Assembly (NCBI GenBank): GCA_021851715.1 | Contig: JAJZCR010000006.1 | Location: 1 to 64,000, forward strand | Source of the DNA: Planctomycetota bacterium | GTDB taxonomy: Bacteria > Planctomycetota > Phycisphaerae > WQYP01 | DNA length: 64,000 nt | Reading direction: 5' to 3' | In this document: piece after piece, positions 28,658 to 35,902 of the stretch | Position numbering within the stretch: the stretch's first letter is position 1 | How the letters are laid out: every line of letters starts with the position of its first letter | Notes under the pieces: model-generated | Seen by the model: only the letters and a program-made list of their open reading frames with translations | Told to the model about the DNA's origin: nothing | Databases searched by the model: none | Translations under genes and position numbers: made by a program

Positions 28658-28754
28658 AACGGCCACACCTTCCCGTTGGCTATGCCCGCCCAATGAATTG
28701 CCCTCTTAACGATAACAATCCATTGCAGGCCTCCAAGCCACGCATTGGAGTGTA

Positions 28755-28794
28755 TCCCGGTGAGAAGTGCCTCACCATCGGGAATTCACCGGGA
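28755..28794. promoter_or_regulatory. Mutually exclusive hairpins in the hypF leader
   Basis: TCCCGGTGA (28755-28763) can pair with TCACCGGGA (28786-28794). GGTGAG (28759-28764) can pair instead with CTCACC (28771-28776), so only one can form at a time. The same structure is in the second block copy (40195-40234), where it follows the DUF971 stop and may act as an mRNA end. No T-run follows on either strand. Upstream of hypF it could form an attenuator-like leader; this is inference. Confidence 0.35.
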
Positions 28795-28861
28795 CTTATA
28801 TAGGATAATTCACTACAACCATCATCGGATAAAATCGTAGAATCAGCCGGGCCAATTTGGA

Positions 28862-29203
28862 TTAAGCCAGATCAGCGGATTCGTGGTGTTGGGCGGCGAG
28901 TTGCCGGAGGTACGCAAAACTGTAGATGCCGGTAGAGTGTTGATCGGACCAGAGCACGCGAATGGCGTAATTGCCGACCAGTTCCGCTCCAAGGGCGGTA
29001 ATGGGGCCGTCATAGGTTGTGCGCACCACCGGCAGTAACTGTCGGCCAAGCAGGTCACGTTCCCCTTGGCAACCGGCGCAGGGGCAAAACTTCCGCAGTA
29101 CACGCAGCGAAATCATGGACGTGGTCTGATCGGGCCAGGTAATCTCCAGGCGCTCCGATTTGCGGAGCCGAATCGCAATCGGCATCAGCGGATTGTTGTC
29201 CAT
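28862..29203 (-). CDS. DUF971 protein (displaced copy)
   Basis: A 113-aa protein identical to the one at 40302-40643. It belongs to the DUF971 / gamma-butyrobetaine-hydroxylase N-terminal-like family, with a beta-rich start (IAIRLRKSERLEITWPD), the cysteine motif FCPCAGCQGERD, and the late GNYAIRVLWSDQHSTGIYSF strand pair. Such domains are also found fused to Mrp/ApbC-type proteins; their function is unclear. Here it is intact and lies directly upstream of hypF, so any read-through would transcribe the hydrogenase operon. Confidence 0.85.
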   Translation of the reverse strand: MDNNPLMPIAIRLRKSERLEITWPDQTTSMISLRVLRKFCPCAGCQGERDLLGRQLLPVVRTTYDGPITALGAELVGNYAIRVLWSDQHSTGIYSFAYLRQLAAQHHESADLA

Positions 29204-29206
29204 GGC

Positions 29207-29311
29207 TTATTTGACTTCATACTCGGCATCGATGACATCATCGGGCCCTTTTTTATCAGGTTCTGCCGCACCAGCACCGGCTGCAGCACCAGCCTCGCCT
29301 TCCGGGGCGGG
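29207..29311 (-). pseudogene. dnaK 3'-end fragment
   Basis: The last 35 codons of dnaK, ending [11 protein letters not shown], without any upstream part. They match the 3' end of the complete dnaK at 40647. The fragment is cut at 29311, where homology to dnaK stops and homology to a sigma-54 regulator on the opposite strand begins. One substitution (29281) separates it from the intact gene. Confidence 0.93.
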
Positions 29312-29585
29312 CGAGGATCACCATGATCTGGTGGAGCGTTTGGTGGAGGAGTCTTTGCGCACATACGCCTTAAAAGAAGGGCAGATCTATGATCTGGTGA
29401 TCCATCAGGTGGAAAGGGGGCTGATCGGCCAGGCCCTGAAGCATTGCGATGGGGTGAAGATAAGGGCGGCAAATTTTCTAGGAATCAACCGTAACACGCT
29501 CAATAAAAAGGTGCGGGATTGGGGACTTGAACCGGAGGAACTTACAATTCCGGATCCGCCCAAGCCGACTTCGCCGGTGCCCTAA
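29312..29585 (+). pseudogene. Headless C-terminal fragment of a sigma-54 activator (Fis domain)
   Basis: In frame this stretch encodes EDHHDLVERLVEESLRTYAL and continues through [20 protein letters not shown] to a stop at 29585. It is clearly homologous, at roughly 75-80 % of residues by eye, to the last 92 residues of the activator at 10904-12580. GAF and AAA+ parts are missing, and upstream sequence in this frame is antisense dnaK. A functional lone Fis-like protein is unlikely because no suitable start with a ribosome site exists inside the fragment. It is best read as the remnant of a paralogous regulator once divergent from hypF. Confidence 0.88.
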
Positions 29586-29725
29586 GTGGGCCGTGTGTTT
29601 CCCGCAAGCCATCTGGACAGCTTACAAAGGGCAACGGGGTGCGGCTACGCCCTTTGAATTCGCCGCAGCCGGAGAAAAAATGGTACCCACACCTTTTTCA
29701 GGCCGGTGTAATAGCAGTTAAGCGT

Positions 29726-29938
29726 TTAACGAGAGCGTCCCGCAAATACGGTCATCAGCAACCCCGCCAGGCCAATTGCGCCCCCACCGAATATATAAAT
29801 GGCTGTGGCTTGTGTGTAGCGGCCGAAAATCAGATTATGCGCTTTATCAGCGAGTGAATTCGAGGCGTGCAGGCCGTAAAAAAGCAGGACAATCCCGACA
29901 ATCAATAGAACAATTCCCGTAATGCGTTGACCGTTCAT
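29726..29938 (-). CDS. DUF3185 small membrane protein
   Basis: A 70-aa protein starting MNGQRITGIVLLIVGIVLLF; a longer frame to 30004 lacks support. Two hydrophobic helices (ITGIVLLIVGIVLLFYGLHA and TAIYIFGGGAIGLAGLLMTVFA) flank a short polar loop with ASNSLADKAHNLIFG. This matches DUF3185, small inner-membrane proteins often found in stress-related gene groups. GGAGTA lies upstream of the start. The function is unknown. Confidence 0.82.
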   Translation of the reverse strand: MNGQRITGIVLLIVGIVLLFYGLHASNSLADKAHNLIFGRYTQATAIYIFGGGAIGLAGLLMTVFAGRSR

Positions 29939-30927
29939 GGTATGTACTCCTGAAAATAATTTGTTCCTCTGCCATGGGCCCAAGTGGCTCCAACTTCGTG
30001 CCATTTACTCTTGGGCAATTCAGGGCACATTGGCTGCGGCAAGGGGAACGTCGCCCATGCTGTGACCGCCGAAGCCATGGGTATTTGGCTCCGCATGATT
30101 GAACTCGTCGTTTAAAGGAACGCTTTCAAAAATTCGATGGCGACCTCACCTTTCGATGGCGGAACTTTCGTAACCGTTCACCGCCCTGCGGACGGTCAAG
30201 CTCATCTATATATATTGATTATAGGCATCTGGCCGGGCAAAGTCCAAAAAATAAAAGTTTGTCAGGTATTTAGCGGTTTTTGGATCGAGCGGGCCCCAGG
30301 CATGAAGGGGTGCTGTTAATAAGGCCCATGTGCCGCTCCCGGATGCAACCGCGGATGCCGCTGCGGATAGATCTGCGGATGAACCAGATGAGCGCGGATG
30401 ATTATTGGGGGTGACGAAGTGTGTGTATTCAAGCCAGACTGCCCCATTGTTATTCGCCGCAGCTGGAGGAATCCGGACGGAGAATGCGCGGTCGGGCGTA
30501 GTCAGGGTTTTTTAGTTTTCAGGGCCACCTAGATTTTTGAGGCCAAGCTTGATCAGATTTCCCAATAGATCGTTCTGTCCTGAATACCATAAGAACGAAT
30601 AAGGCCCGATTAAGAGAAAACTAAAAGGCTCTGGGGCGTAGTGGGCGGTTGGCTGTCAGGGTGACATGCGGCTACGCCTTTTGTATCCGCTGCGGCGATA
30701 GGGGCATCGCCGGCTACGGTGGTTTCGCTTCGGGTCGCGCCACCGCCGTGAACTCCCTGTGGTCCTTGAACTCTCGGCCCCCGTTTTCGCGCCTGGTGGT
30801 GAGACCGTTTTGCTCCAAAACCAAGACCATGCTGAACGCTTGGGCCGGGGGAGTCCCGGCCTGCTGACCGATGTGCGACTGGATTTTGGCCTGAACCAGC
30901 GCGCTGCGGTCGCAGAGCGGTAAACAG
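29939..30927. other. About 1 kb of low coding content with a possible gene remnant
   Basis: No complete gene is convincing. A frame open from 30702 to the stop at 30923 has coding-like codon use in its last 60 codons (SAPVFAPGGETVLLQNQD, then LTDVRLDFGLNQRAAVAER) but no start or recognised family; it may be a broken gene end. Around 30345-30400 the hexamer GCGGAT recurs about four times. GCGGCTACGCC-like and TTCGCCGCAGC-like phrases recur at 29640-29670, 30450 and 30670. The impression is of decayed sequence beside the duplicated block. Confidence 0.4.
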
Positions 30928-32415
30928 TTACGAAATATCTTGGCGCAGGCGACTGGTTGGGGATGATTCCAGTTCCGTGTGAAGCAATACTACGCCTGGC
31001 GCTTCACGCTGTGCGAGTTTGCGTTGCAGCGTGCGCACGCTGATTCCGATGGCATGGGCGGCTCGGGTTCGGTTGTTGGAATAACGCGACATCGCCTCGT
31101 CAATGGCCTGCTCTTCAAGCTGGGACAACGTTAGCATCTGATGGATGTTGCCGATGGGCAAGACTATGTTGGATTTGCCGGCAGGGTTGGCGGCAGCAAT
31201 GGTATCGGGCGGCTCTGGCACCGCCGATCCTACCAGAGCATTGGCGATCTCGGCGGGAAGATCAGCAAGCAAGATGGAGGTTTTTGGCTCATCGGAGAGC
31301 ACCACAGCTCGCTCGATGACGTTCAGGAGTTCCCGGATATTGCCGGGCCAACGGTAACGTTGCAGCGCTTCCAATGCCGGCGCAGCGATAGTGTCTATGG
31401 AAGATTGGTTTTGTGCGTTCACGCGTTCGATAAAAGCCCGCACCAGCAGCGGAATGTCCGCCGCACGCTCGCGCAGCGGCGGCATGCGAATGGCGACAAT
31501 ATTGAGGCGATAGTACAGATCTTCCCGGAATTGGCCTTTGGCCACCATGGCCAGCAGATCCCGGCTCGTGGCCGCCACCACGCGCGTATCGACTTTAATT
31601 TCACGATGCCCGCCCACTGGAGTAACAATCCGGTTTTCCAGAATTCGCAGCAACTTGGCTTGCAGCGGCAATGAACAATCGCCGATTTCATCGATGAATA
31701 ACGTGCCTCCGCTGGCGGCTTCGAAGCAGCCGATGCGCGTTCCGGTGGCTCCGGTAAACGCACCTTTTTCATGGCCAAATAATTCGCTTTCCGCCAGCGC
31801 TTCAGGCATGGCAGCGCAGTTCATGGCGATAAACGGTCCGGTTTTGCGCGGCGAGGTTCGGTGAATGGCCTGCGCCGCAAGATCTTTGCCGGTTCCGGAT
31901 TCTCCTAAAATCAGCACGGTGCTGAAGGCCTGGCTGGCTCGGGCGATCAAAGCGAAAACGTCCATCATGGCCGGCGAGCGACCGACCATGCCGTGTTGGG
32001 AGGCGTCCAATTCCGGCACGACTGGGGCCTTGGGACTCCGGTGGCAGGACTGTACCAACGCCATAAGTCTGGTGAGCATGAGTTTGGCATTCACAAGATT
32101 GCGCATACCGTGATGATCCCCGCCGTTGATGGTTTCAACCAGAGCCTCCACAGATTGTGTTTCATGAATCATGGGCAGGGGCATTTCGGGAAAATGGGTT
32201 TTCCAATGGGCGATAAGATCAAGGCGTGAAATGTCGCCGGAAATCACGCCGGCGATCACGCAGTCGATACCCTCGTCCACAAAATTTAAGGCTTTTTCGG
32301 CGGAGTCCGTCAATTTGACATTGTAGCCGGCCCCGGTCAGCAGTTGCTCTATCGCGGCGCGCTCGGTGGGATTGTCTTCAACAACAAGAATTTCATATTT
32401 ATCGGCGGTCTTCAT
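30928..32415 (-). CDS. Sigma-54-dependent regulator with degenerate receiver domain
   Basis: About 495 aa starting MKTADKYEILVVEDNP. The N-terminal receiver keeps the acidic pair (VVEDN). The phospho-acceptor site reads DCVIAGVISGD, with Gly where Asp should be, and the conserved late Lys is not found (GGDHHGMRN). The AAA+ domain is complete: GESGTGKDLAAQAIH, ELFGHEKGAFTGA, GGTLFIDEIGD and FREDLYYRLNIVAIRMPP. The C-terminal Fis HTH is AAHAIGISVRTLQRKLA. It should activate sigma-54 promoters without normal phosphorylation. No histidine kinase gene is adjacent. It faces away from the Fis remnant at 29312. Confidence 0.93.
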   Translation of the reverse strand: MKTADKYEILVVEDNPTERAAIEQLLTGAGYNVKLTDSAEKALNFVDEGIDCVIAGVISGDISRLDLIAHWKTHFPEMPLPMIHETQSVEALVETINGGDHHGMRNLVNAKLMLTRLMALVQSCHRSPKAPVVPELDASQHGMVGRSPAMMDVFALIARASQAFSTVLILGESGTGKDLAAQAIHRTSPRKTGPFIAMNCAAMPEALAESELFGHEKGAFTGATGTRIGCFEAASGGTLFIDEIGDCSLPLQAKLLRILENRIVTPVGGHREIKVDTRVVAATSRDLLAMVAKGQFREDLYYRLNIVAIRMPPLRERAADIPLLVRAFIERVNAQNQSSIDTIAAPALEALQRYRWPGNIRELLNVIERAVVLSDEPKTSILLADLPAEIANALVGSAVPEPPDTIAAANPAGKSNIVLPIGNIHQMLTLSQLEEQAIDEAMSRYSNNRTRAAHAIGISVRTLQRKLAQREAPGVVLLHTELESSPTSRLRQDIS

Positions 32416-32850
32416 CTTTTTATTACTCCAACGTGTCCGCCCGGGAATAAATTGATAAATTGGCGAGCGTTCCTCGAACACAACATACTCCCGCCTCTTC
32501 CCCTTCCTGATGCGATTGCTTGCATGTCGCTGATACCATTAACACTATACGCTTTATACGCAGGGGAAGCAAGAAAGCCTGATTTTACGGGTGTGGCGGG
32601 CGTGGCCATATTTTTTAGCAAAGACGTCCCGCGCACAGATGATGGCGTTTTTGGGGGGAGGGCCATCTTGGCCGCCGCGGGCTTTTTTGCAAGCCAGCCG
32701 TCTACATCCCATGCAGACACTGCCAAAATATATGGTCACGCCCGTCAGAAGCGTCGGCCAAAGCGACCCGGGAAATGGGGTGGGGGCCTCCGCTACCGCG
32801 CCAAATCCGGGAAAACGCTCACCTGCTTTTGGGCGAGCCATCCCGGCAGC
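32416..32850. other. Intergenic stretch between sigma-54 regulator and sigma-70 gene
   Basis: About 435 bases. Frames on both strands here look like chance: unusual residue content, no ribosome sites. The region should hold the promoter of the minus-strand regulator starting at 32415 and the end of the sigma-70 transcript, but no clear -35/-10 pair or hairpin with T-run was found. Confidence 0.35.
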
Positions 32851-33852
32851 TTAAGAAACGCCCCGTCGCTGCAGGGCGTAACGCAGTTTTTCCAAGGCCC
32901 GCATCTGAATCTGGCGGATGCACTCCTTGGTCACTCCTATCACATCACCAATTTCCTCCAGGGTCATGCGGGGTGATGTATCATCGGCCGGAGCGTCAAT
33001 GGAAAAACGTGCTTCAATGACGCGCTGCTCCACCTGTGAAAGCGAAGCCAGGTTTTCTGTTAATACTCGACGAAGTTCCATAATAGATTCCTCCTGGGCT
33101 TGACGTATTTGCCATTCTCGATCAACACGATCGATGTTGTTGGCAGTTAATTCGACGGCGAACATGGTGCGATAGCGACTGCTGCGAATGGCCGCCCGGC
33201 TAAACGATTTAAGAATCGCCCGGCACGCATAGGTACTGAACCGAAATCCGCGGGACACATCAAATTTTTCAATGGCCCGGAACAGGGCCACATTGCCCTC
33301 GGATACCAGTTCCGCATTTTCCACATCGCTATTGGCCCGGCTCCGCTTGGCCATAGCCTGCACCAGAGCCATATTCATACGGGCCAGCAATTCCCGGTTT
33401 TCTACCGCGCGAGCGTGCCAAAATTCCATCTGCTCGGCCAGAGATTGGGTAGAGCGAACACGAAAACGTTTGGCCAACTGCGAAAGCTTCATGCGGGCGA
33501 AATTGAAACGCATGAACAGCTTGTTTTCCATGTCACGGCTGGGCAACGGGGCTGCGGTGGACAGGGCCACAGGCATCGCCTCTATCGGTCCGTCGCTACG
33601 CCCGGTGCCGGTTGGAGCGGCCGCATCGGAATTGGGCAGAGCCTGCATGGAGCCATCCCAAGCGGCGGAAAAGATTAAACTTTCCGTTTCCGGCCGATCA
33701 AACGCGGGATGCGCCATGTAAGAAAGATCTGAGTTCAAAATATCCGTCAGCAATCCCTGAAACTGCAGCGGAAGCTTCTTTCCCGTGGATTTTGGCTTGG
33801 CACTCACCACGGCGGTCTCGCTGTTGGAACCATCCGATAGGGTAATACTCAT
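32851..33852 (-). CDS. RNA polymerase sigma-70 family factor (group 2/3-like)
   Basis: A 333-aa protein. AAAGGAG stands before the ATG at 33852. The first 130 residues are low-conservation. Region 2 follows at about 135-235 (ENAELVSEGNVALFRAIEKF, RGFRFSTYACRAILKSFSRA). Region 4 is at about 265-330, with LSQVEQRVIEARF, the helix-turn-helix MTLEEIGDVIGVTKECIRQI and QMRALEKLRYAL. Region 1.1 is lacking and region 3 is reduced, so it is an alternative rather than the principal sigma factor. Its neighbours (regulators, diguanylate cyclase, small stress proteins) suggest a stress or surface-life role, which is inference. Confidence 0.9.
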   Translation of the reverse strand: MSITLSDGSNSETAVVSAKPKSTGKKLPLQFQGLLTDILNSDLSYMAHPAFDRPETESLIFSAAWDGSMQALPNSDAAAPTGTGRSDGPIEAMPVALSTAAPLPSRDMENKLFMRFNFARMKLSQLAKRFRVRSTQSLAEQMEFWHARAVENRELLARMNMALVQAMAKRSRANSDVENAELVSEGNVALFRAIEKFDVSRGFRFSTYACRAILKSFSRAAIRSSRYRTMFAVELTANNIDRVDREWQIRQAQEESIMELRRVLTENLASLSQVEQRVIEARFSIDAPADDTSPRMTLEEIGDVIGVTKECIRQIQMRALEKLRYALQRRGVS

Positions 33853-34201
33853 ACGTGCTTCTCCTTTTTTCTAAACGAAAACCAAAGCGTTTCAGCAAAC
33901 CAAAACTGCTACACCAGAGCGTCAAAGAACTTGGCGAATCGTAACCGGTCCCGGCTACCCTGATTAGCCGATCGGACAGGCCGCAATCTTTCCAATGCGT
34001 GCTGCGGGAAAGCCCCACATTATGGCGCAGGCCTTCCAGGCTGCCTTTTCAGCCGGTCCGTGGGCGCGGCGCTCACAATGGCCGCGAACAACGGTACGCC
34101 GGAGATGGTGAATAATGACAACATCATGCGTCCAGCGTTTCTCAAGACCAGATGCACGCTATGGCTAAAAGACCGGCCATGGGCTTGTATCCGTCGATTT
34201 A
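33853..34201. other. Intergenic stretch upstream of the sigma-70 gene
   Basis: About 350 bases with no credible gene. Short frames on the minus strand lack ribosome sites. It must contain the promoter of the sigma-70 gene starting at 33852 and the end of the secreted protein gene at 34202; neither signal is clear by eye. Confidence 0.35.
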
Positions 34202-34603
34202 TTACTCCACGGGCTTGAACAACGCAATAAGTTTGATGGGTTTCCACGTTCCGTGGTCATCAACCTTTATGGTAACGGGGAGCAACACATGATCCCGGGT
34301 ATTGCGTTGTCCCGCCACCTGGATGGTCATGCCGACATACGGTGCCAGTGGCCGGGGATTCACATCCAGAGTCCAGGCGTGACCATGCACAAGAATACCA
34401 GCCGGAGCGCCGGACAGGAGGCACTTTTTACCACACACCCGACCGTGCGCCCGCCCCTTAAGCCCATGGGCGCTATAGCAGTTCATATCCAGAAGCTGCC
34501 CCTTGACGTTAACAGGCTTGAGCGTCCCCGCAAAAGCGACGGCGGACATGACGCTCAGGGCCAATACGCCGGTGATTGTGAAAACATTTTTACGATTCAT
34601 CAT
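34202..34603 (-). CDS. Secreted hypothetical protein with cysteine motifs
   Basis: About 133 aa starting MMNRKNVFTITGVLALS, with a clear signal peptide likely cut after VAFA. The mature part has a Cys-Tyr-Ser-Ala-His motif (NCYSAHG) and a CGKKC motif about 25 residues later, then a beta-rich tail (AWTLDVNPRPLAPYVGMTIQ). The cysteines and histidines could bind a metal or form a disulfide. Similar small periplasmic proteins occur near copper or stress genes, but the family is not named here. It is a single-gene unit on the minus strand. Confidence 0.72.
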   Translation of the reverse strand: MMNRKNVFTITGVLALSVMSAVAFAGTLKPVNVKGQLLDMNCYSAHGLKGRAHGRVCGKKCLLSGAPAGILVHGHAWTLDVNPRPLAPYVGMTIQVAGQRNTRDHVLLPVTIKVDDHGTWKPIKLIALFKPVE

Positions 34604-34698
34604 CGAACTCCAAAAAAAGTAGTAATCCACTTCATGGCGCGCCGATGACCGTCATCGACACCGCCGGAATATTTATTGCACCACAAAAGTCCGCCGTG

Positions 34699-34741
34699 CC
34701 ATCGGCTGCTCCATTGTCGTAAATATGGGAGCAGCCGATGG
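34699..34741. repeat. Perfect 14-base inverted repeat
   Basis: CCATCGGCTGCTCC (34699-34712) and GGAGCAGCCGATGG (34728-34741) are perfect complements with a 15-base loop. A second hairpin follows at 34808-34832: CCGGTAA, an 11-base loop, TTACCGG and then TTTT. The first has no T-run, so it is not a classic terminator. The region lies in a 300-base non-coding gap between the secreted protein and the DUF3309 gene. Confidence 0.6.
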
Positions 34742-34807
34742 CGGTGCGACGGAAGGTTCCGATACGGTTACTGGCTATTGGTTCCAATAACGATAATGCT
34801 GGTGCGG

Positions 34808-34836
34808 CCGGTAACTCATTGGCCATTACCGGTTTT
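34808..34836 (+). terminator. Weak hairpin followed by TTTT
   Basis: CCGGTAA pairs with TTACCGG across an 11-base loop and is followed by TTTT on the plus strand. No plus-strand gene lies directly upstream. On the minus strand it falls downstream of DUF3309 (stop at 34906), but the T-run is then on the wrong side. A structural element of unknown role is equally possible. Confidence 0.25.
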
Positions 34837-34905
34837 GGCATACGCCTTGACCATATATCCGCCAGCAGGTCGGGCGTTATATTCCGCTGCCGCCTGCAAC
34901 ACGCT

Positions 34906-35070
34906 TCAAAATCGGCCGGGAAGCACGCCCATCAGAATTAGCACGATAAGAACCACCAGGATAAGCGCCAGTCCACCGCTGGGGCCGTAGCCCCATTTGC
35001 TGCTGTATTGCCATGTCGGCAACGCGCCAAGCAACAACAGAACCAAGATGATAATAAGAATCAAGCCCAT
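34906..35070 (-). CDS. DUF3309 small membrane protein
   Basis: A 54-aa protein starting MGLILIIILVLLLLGALPTW, with AAGGAG ten bases upstream of the ATG at 35070. Two hydrophobic helices surround the conserved middle YSSKWGYGPSGGLALI and end GVLPGRF, a close match to DUF3309. These tiny proteins are widespread in bacteria, often near other stress-induced small membrane proteins; function unknown. Confidence 0.88.
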   Translation of the reverse strand: MGLILIIILVLLLLGALPTWQYSSKWGYGPSGGLALILVVLIVLILMGVLPGRF

Positions 35071-35902
35071 GATAGATACTCCTTTCCAGTTAAGTACAAG
35101 CAACTTTCAATGCAACTGGTTTCTATCTTATGTTGACATACGCATGTCATTATTAAACAGATGCAGTCGCAACGGCTTGCTTACAATAATGCAATTCCCG
35201 TGCCACGGCGGTATTCCCTGAATTCCGCTATTTCCCCCGCCGCGGCCCGGTATAACGCGACGCTTTAAGCCGTTTCACCACGACATTCTGGCGGACCAAG
35301 CCAAATTGTCCCGGCCAATTCGGTCCACCTCCCAGGACGCAGCCGTCACCCGGACATAATTTTGGACAATCAATTGTTCAGCCGTATCTCGCGCGGTCGC
35401 GCCAGGTGTCCACCTCCCGGCAGGATGTTGCTCTCTGATAGCAAGCCTGTAATATCCTCTGGGAGAAGCACGATGCAAAGGTGCGGCCCAGTCTTTTGTT
35501 GTTTTGGGCATCGGCTGCATGGGATCTGCCGGGGCGGGCTTACCGGGAGAGCCACCGGCGGCCAAGATGGCCACCCCCAATAGCGCGCCGGGCATGCGGG
35601 TCATCGATTTGCGGGCGGGACGTGTTTGCCACAAAAATCGCCGCACCCCAGTACTGGAATCATTATTGCCAAAAGCACCAGGCATGAGATTTGCTGCTAT
35701 ATATATTTAGCAGTGCTCGAGCATAGCACCGCATGTCGTACGATTGTTGCGGTTCCTTGTTGGTTAACCGCAAAATGGATCGCTTCGATGCCCTCCCGTT
35801 CAAGCAACTACCGGCTTGTTCTCTTCATTGCGATGCCCAGCTTGTTTTGTGGACCCCTATCCACAAAAGCCGCCCATAATTGCGGTACGGGGAGTAACAC
35901 CT
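35071..35902. other. Long non-coding or poorly coding stretch with dyads
   Basis: About 830 bases. A perfect dyad TGACAT-acgc-ATGTCA lies at 35134-35149, 64-79 bases upstream of the DUF3309 start, and overlaps a possible -35 on the minus strand. GTGCT-N7-AGCAC lies at 35713-35729. A minus-strand frame at 35275-35685 could encode about 110 aa (MTRMPGALLGVAILAAGGSP start) but has no ribosome site or recognised family. A short plus-strand frame ending at 35913 carries a signal-like segment (NYRLVLFIAMPSLF), which may be a frameshifted former leader of the DUF3494 gene. Confidence 0.35.
35134..35149. promoter_or_regulatory. Dyad TGACAT-N4-ATGTCA upstream of DUF3309
   Basis: Perfect six-base arms with a four-base centre, inside the probable promoter of the minus-strand DUF3309 gene. 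The geometry recalls FNR/CRP-type sites, but the arm sequence does not match TTGAT-N4-ATCAA. The binding factor is unknown. Confidence 0.35.

Larger units (their letters stand above)
28658..29311. repeat. 654-bp direct repeat, copy 1 (displaced, upstream of hypF)
   Basis: This block matches 40098-40751 base for base, in the same orientation, except C at 29281 versus A at 40721. It carries the intergenic region after DUF971, the full DUF971 gene and the last 35 codons of dnaK. The left edge falls exactly before the hypF ATG; the right edge joins a Fis-domain fragment. Because dnaK is whole at the other site, this copy is the derived one. Recent duplication, gene conversion or an assembly error would all explain it. 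Confidence 0.95.

Noticed and set aside
28723-28740. Sigma-54-like -24/-12 sequence (TGG ... TGCA) on the minus strand before hypF
   Set aside because: Eleven bases lie between GG and GC where sigma-54 promoters require ten, and the flanking bases fit poorly. It also lies inside the duplicated block, which has no reason to carry a hydrogenase promoter.
28658-29311. Insertion sequence or transposon
   Set aside because: The repeated block has no transposase, terminal inverted repeats or target duplication, and its content is dnaK-locus sequence.
29160-29585. A 141-codon plus-strand frame that looks like a fusion gene with a Fis domain
   Set aside because: Its first half is antisense to DUF971 and the dnaK fragment, with no ribosome site. 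Only the part from 29312 is homologous to a real gene.
35134-35149. FNR/CRP site before DUF3309
   Set aside because: The spacing is right but the arms (TGACAT/ATGTCA) differ from both consensus sequences. I kept it only as an unnamed dyad.
35275-35685. A minus-strand frame of about 110-136 aa with a weak hydrophobic start
   Set aside because: No ribosome site, no recognised family, and composition like neighbouring non-coding DNA.
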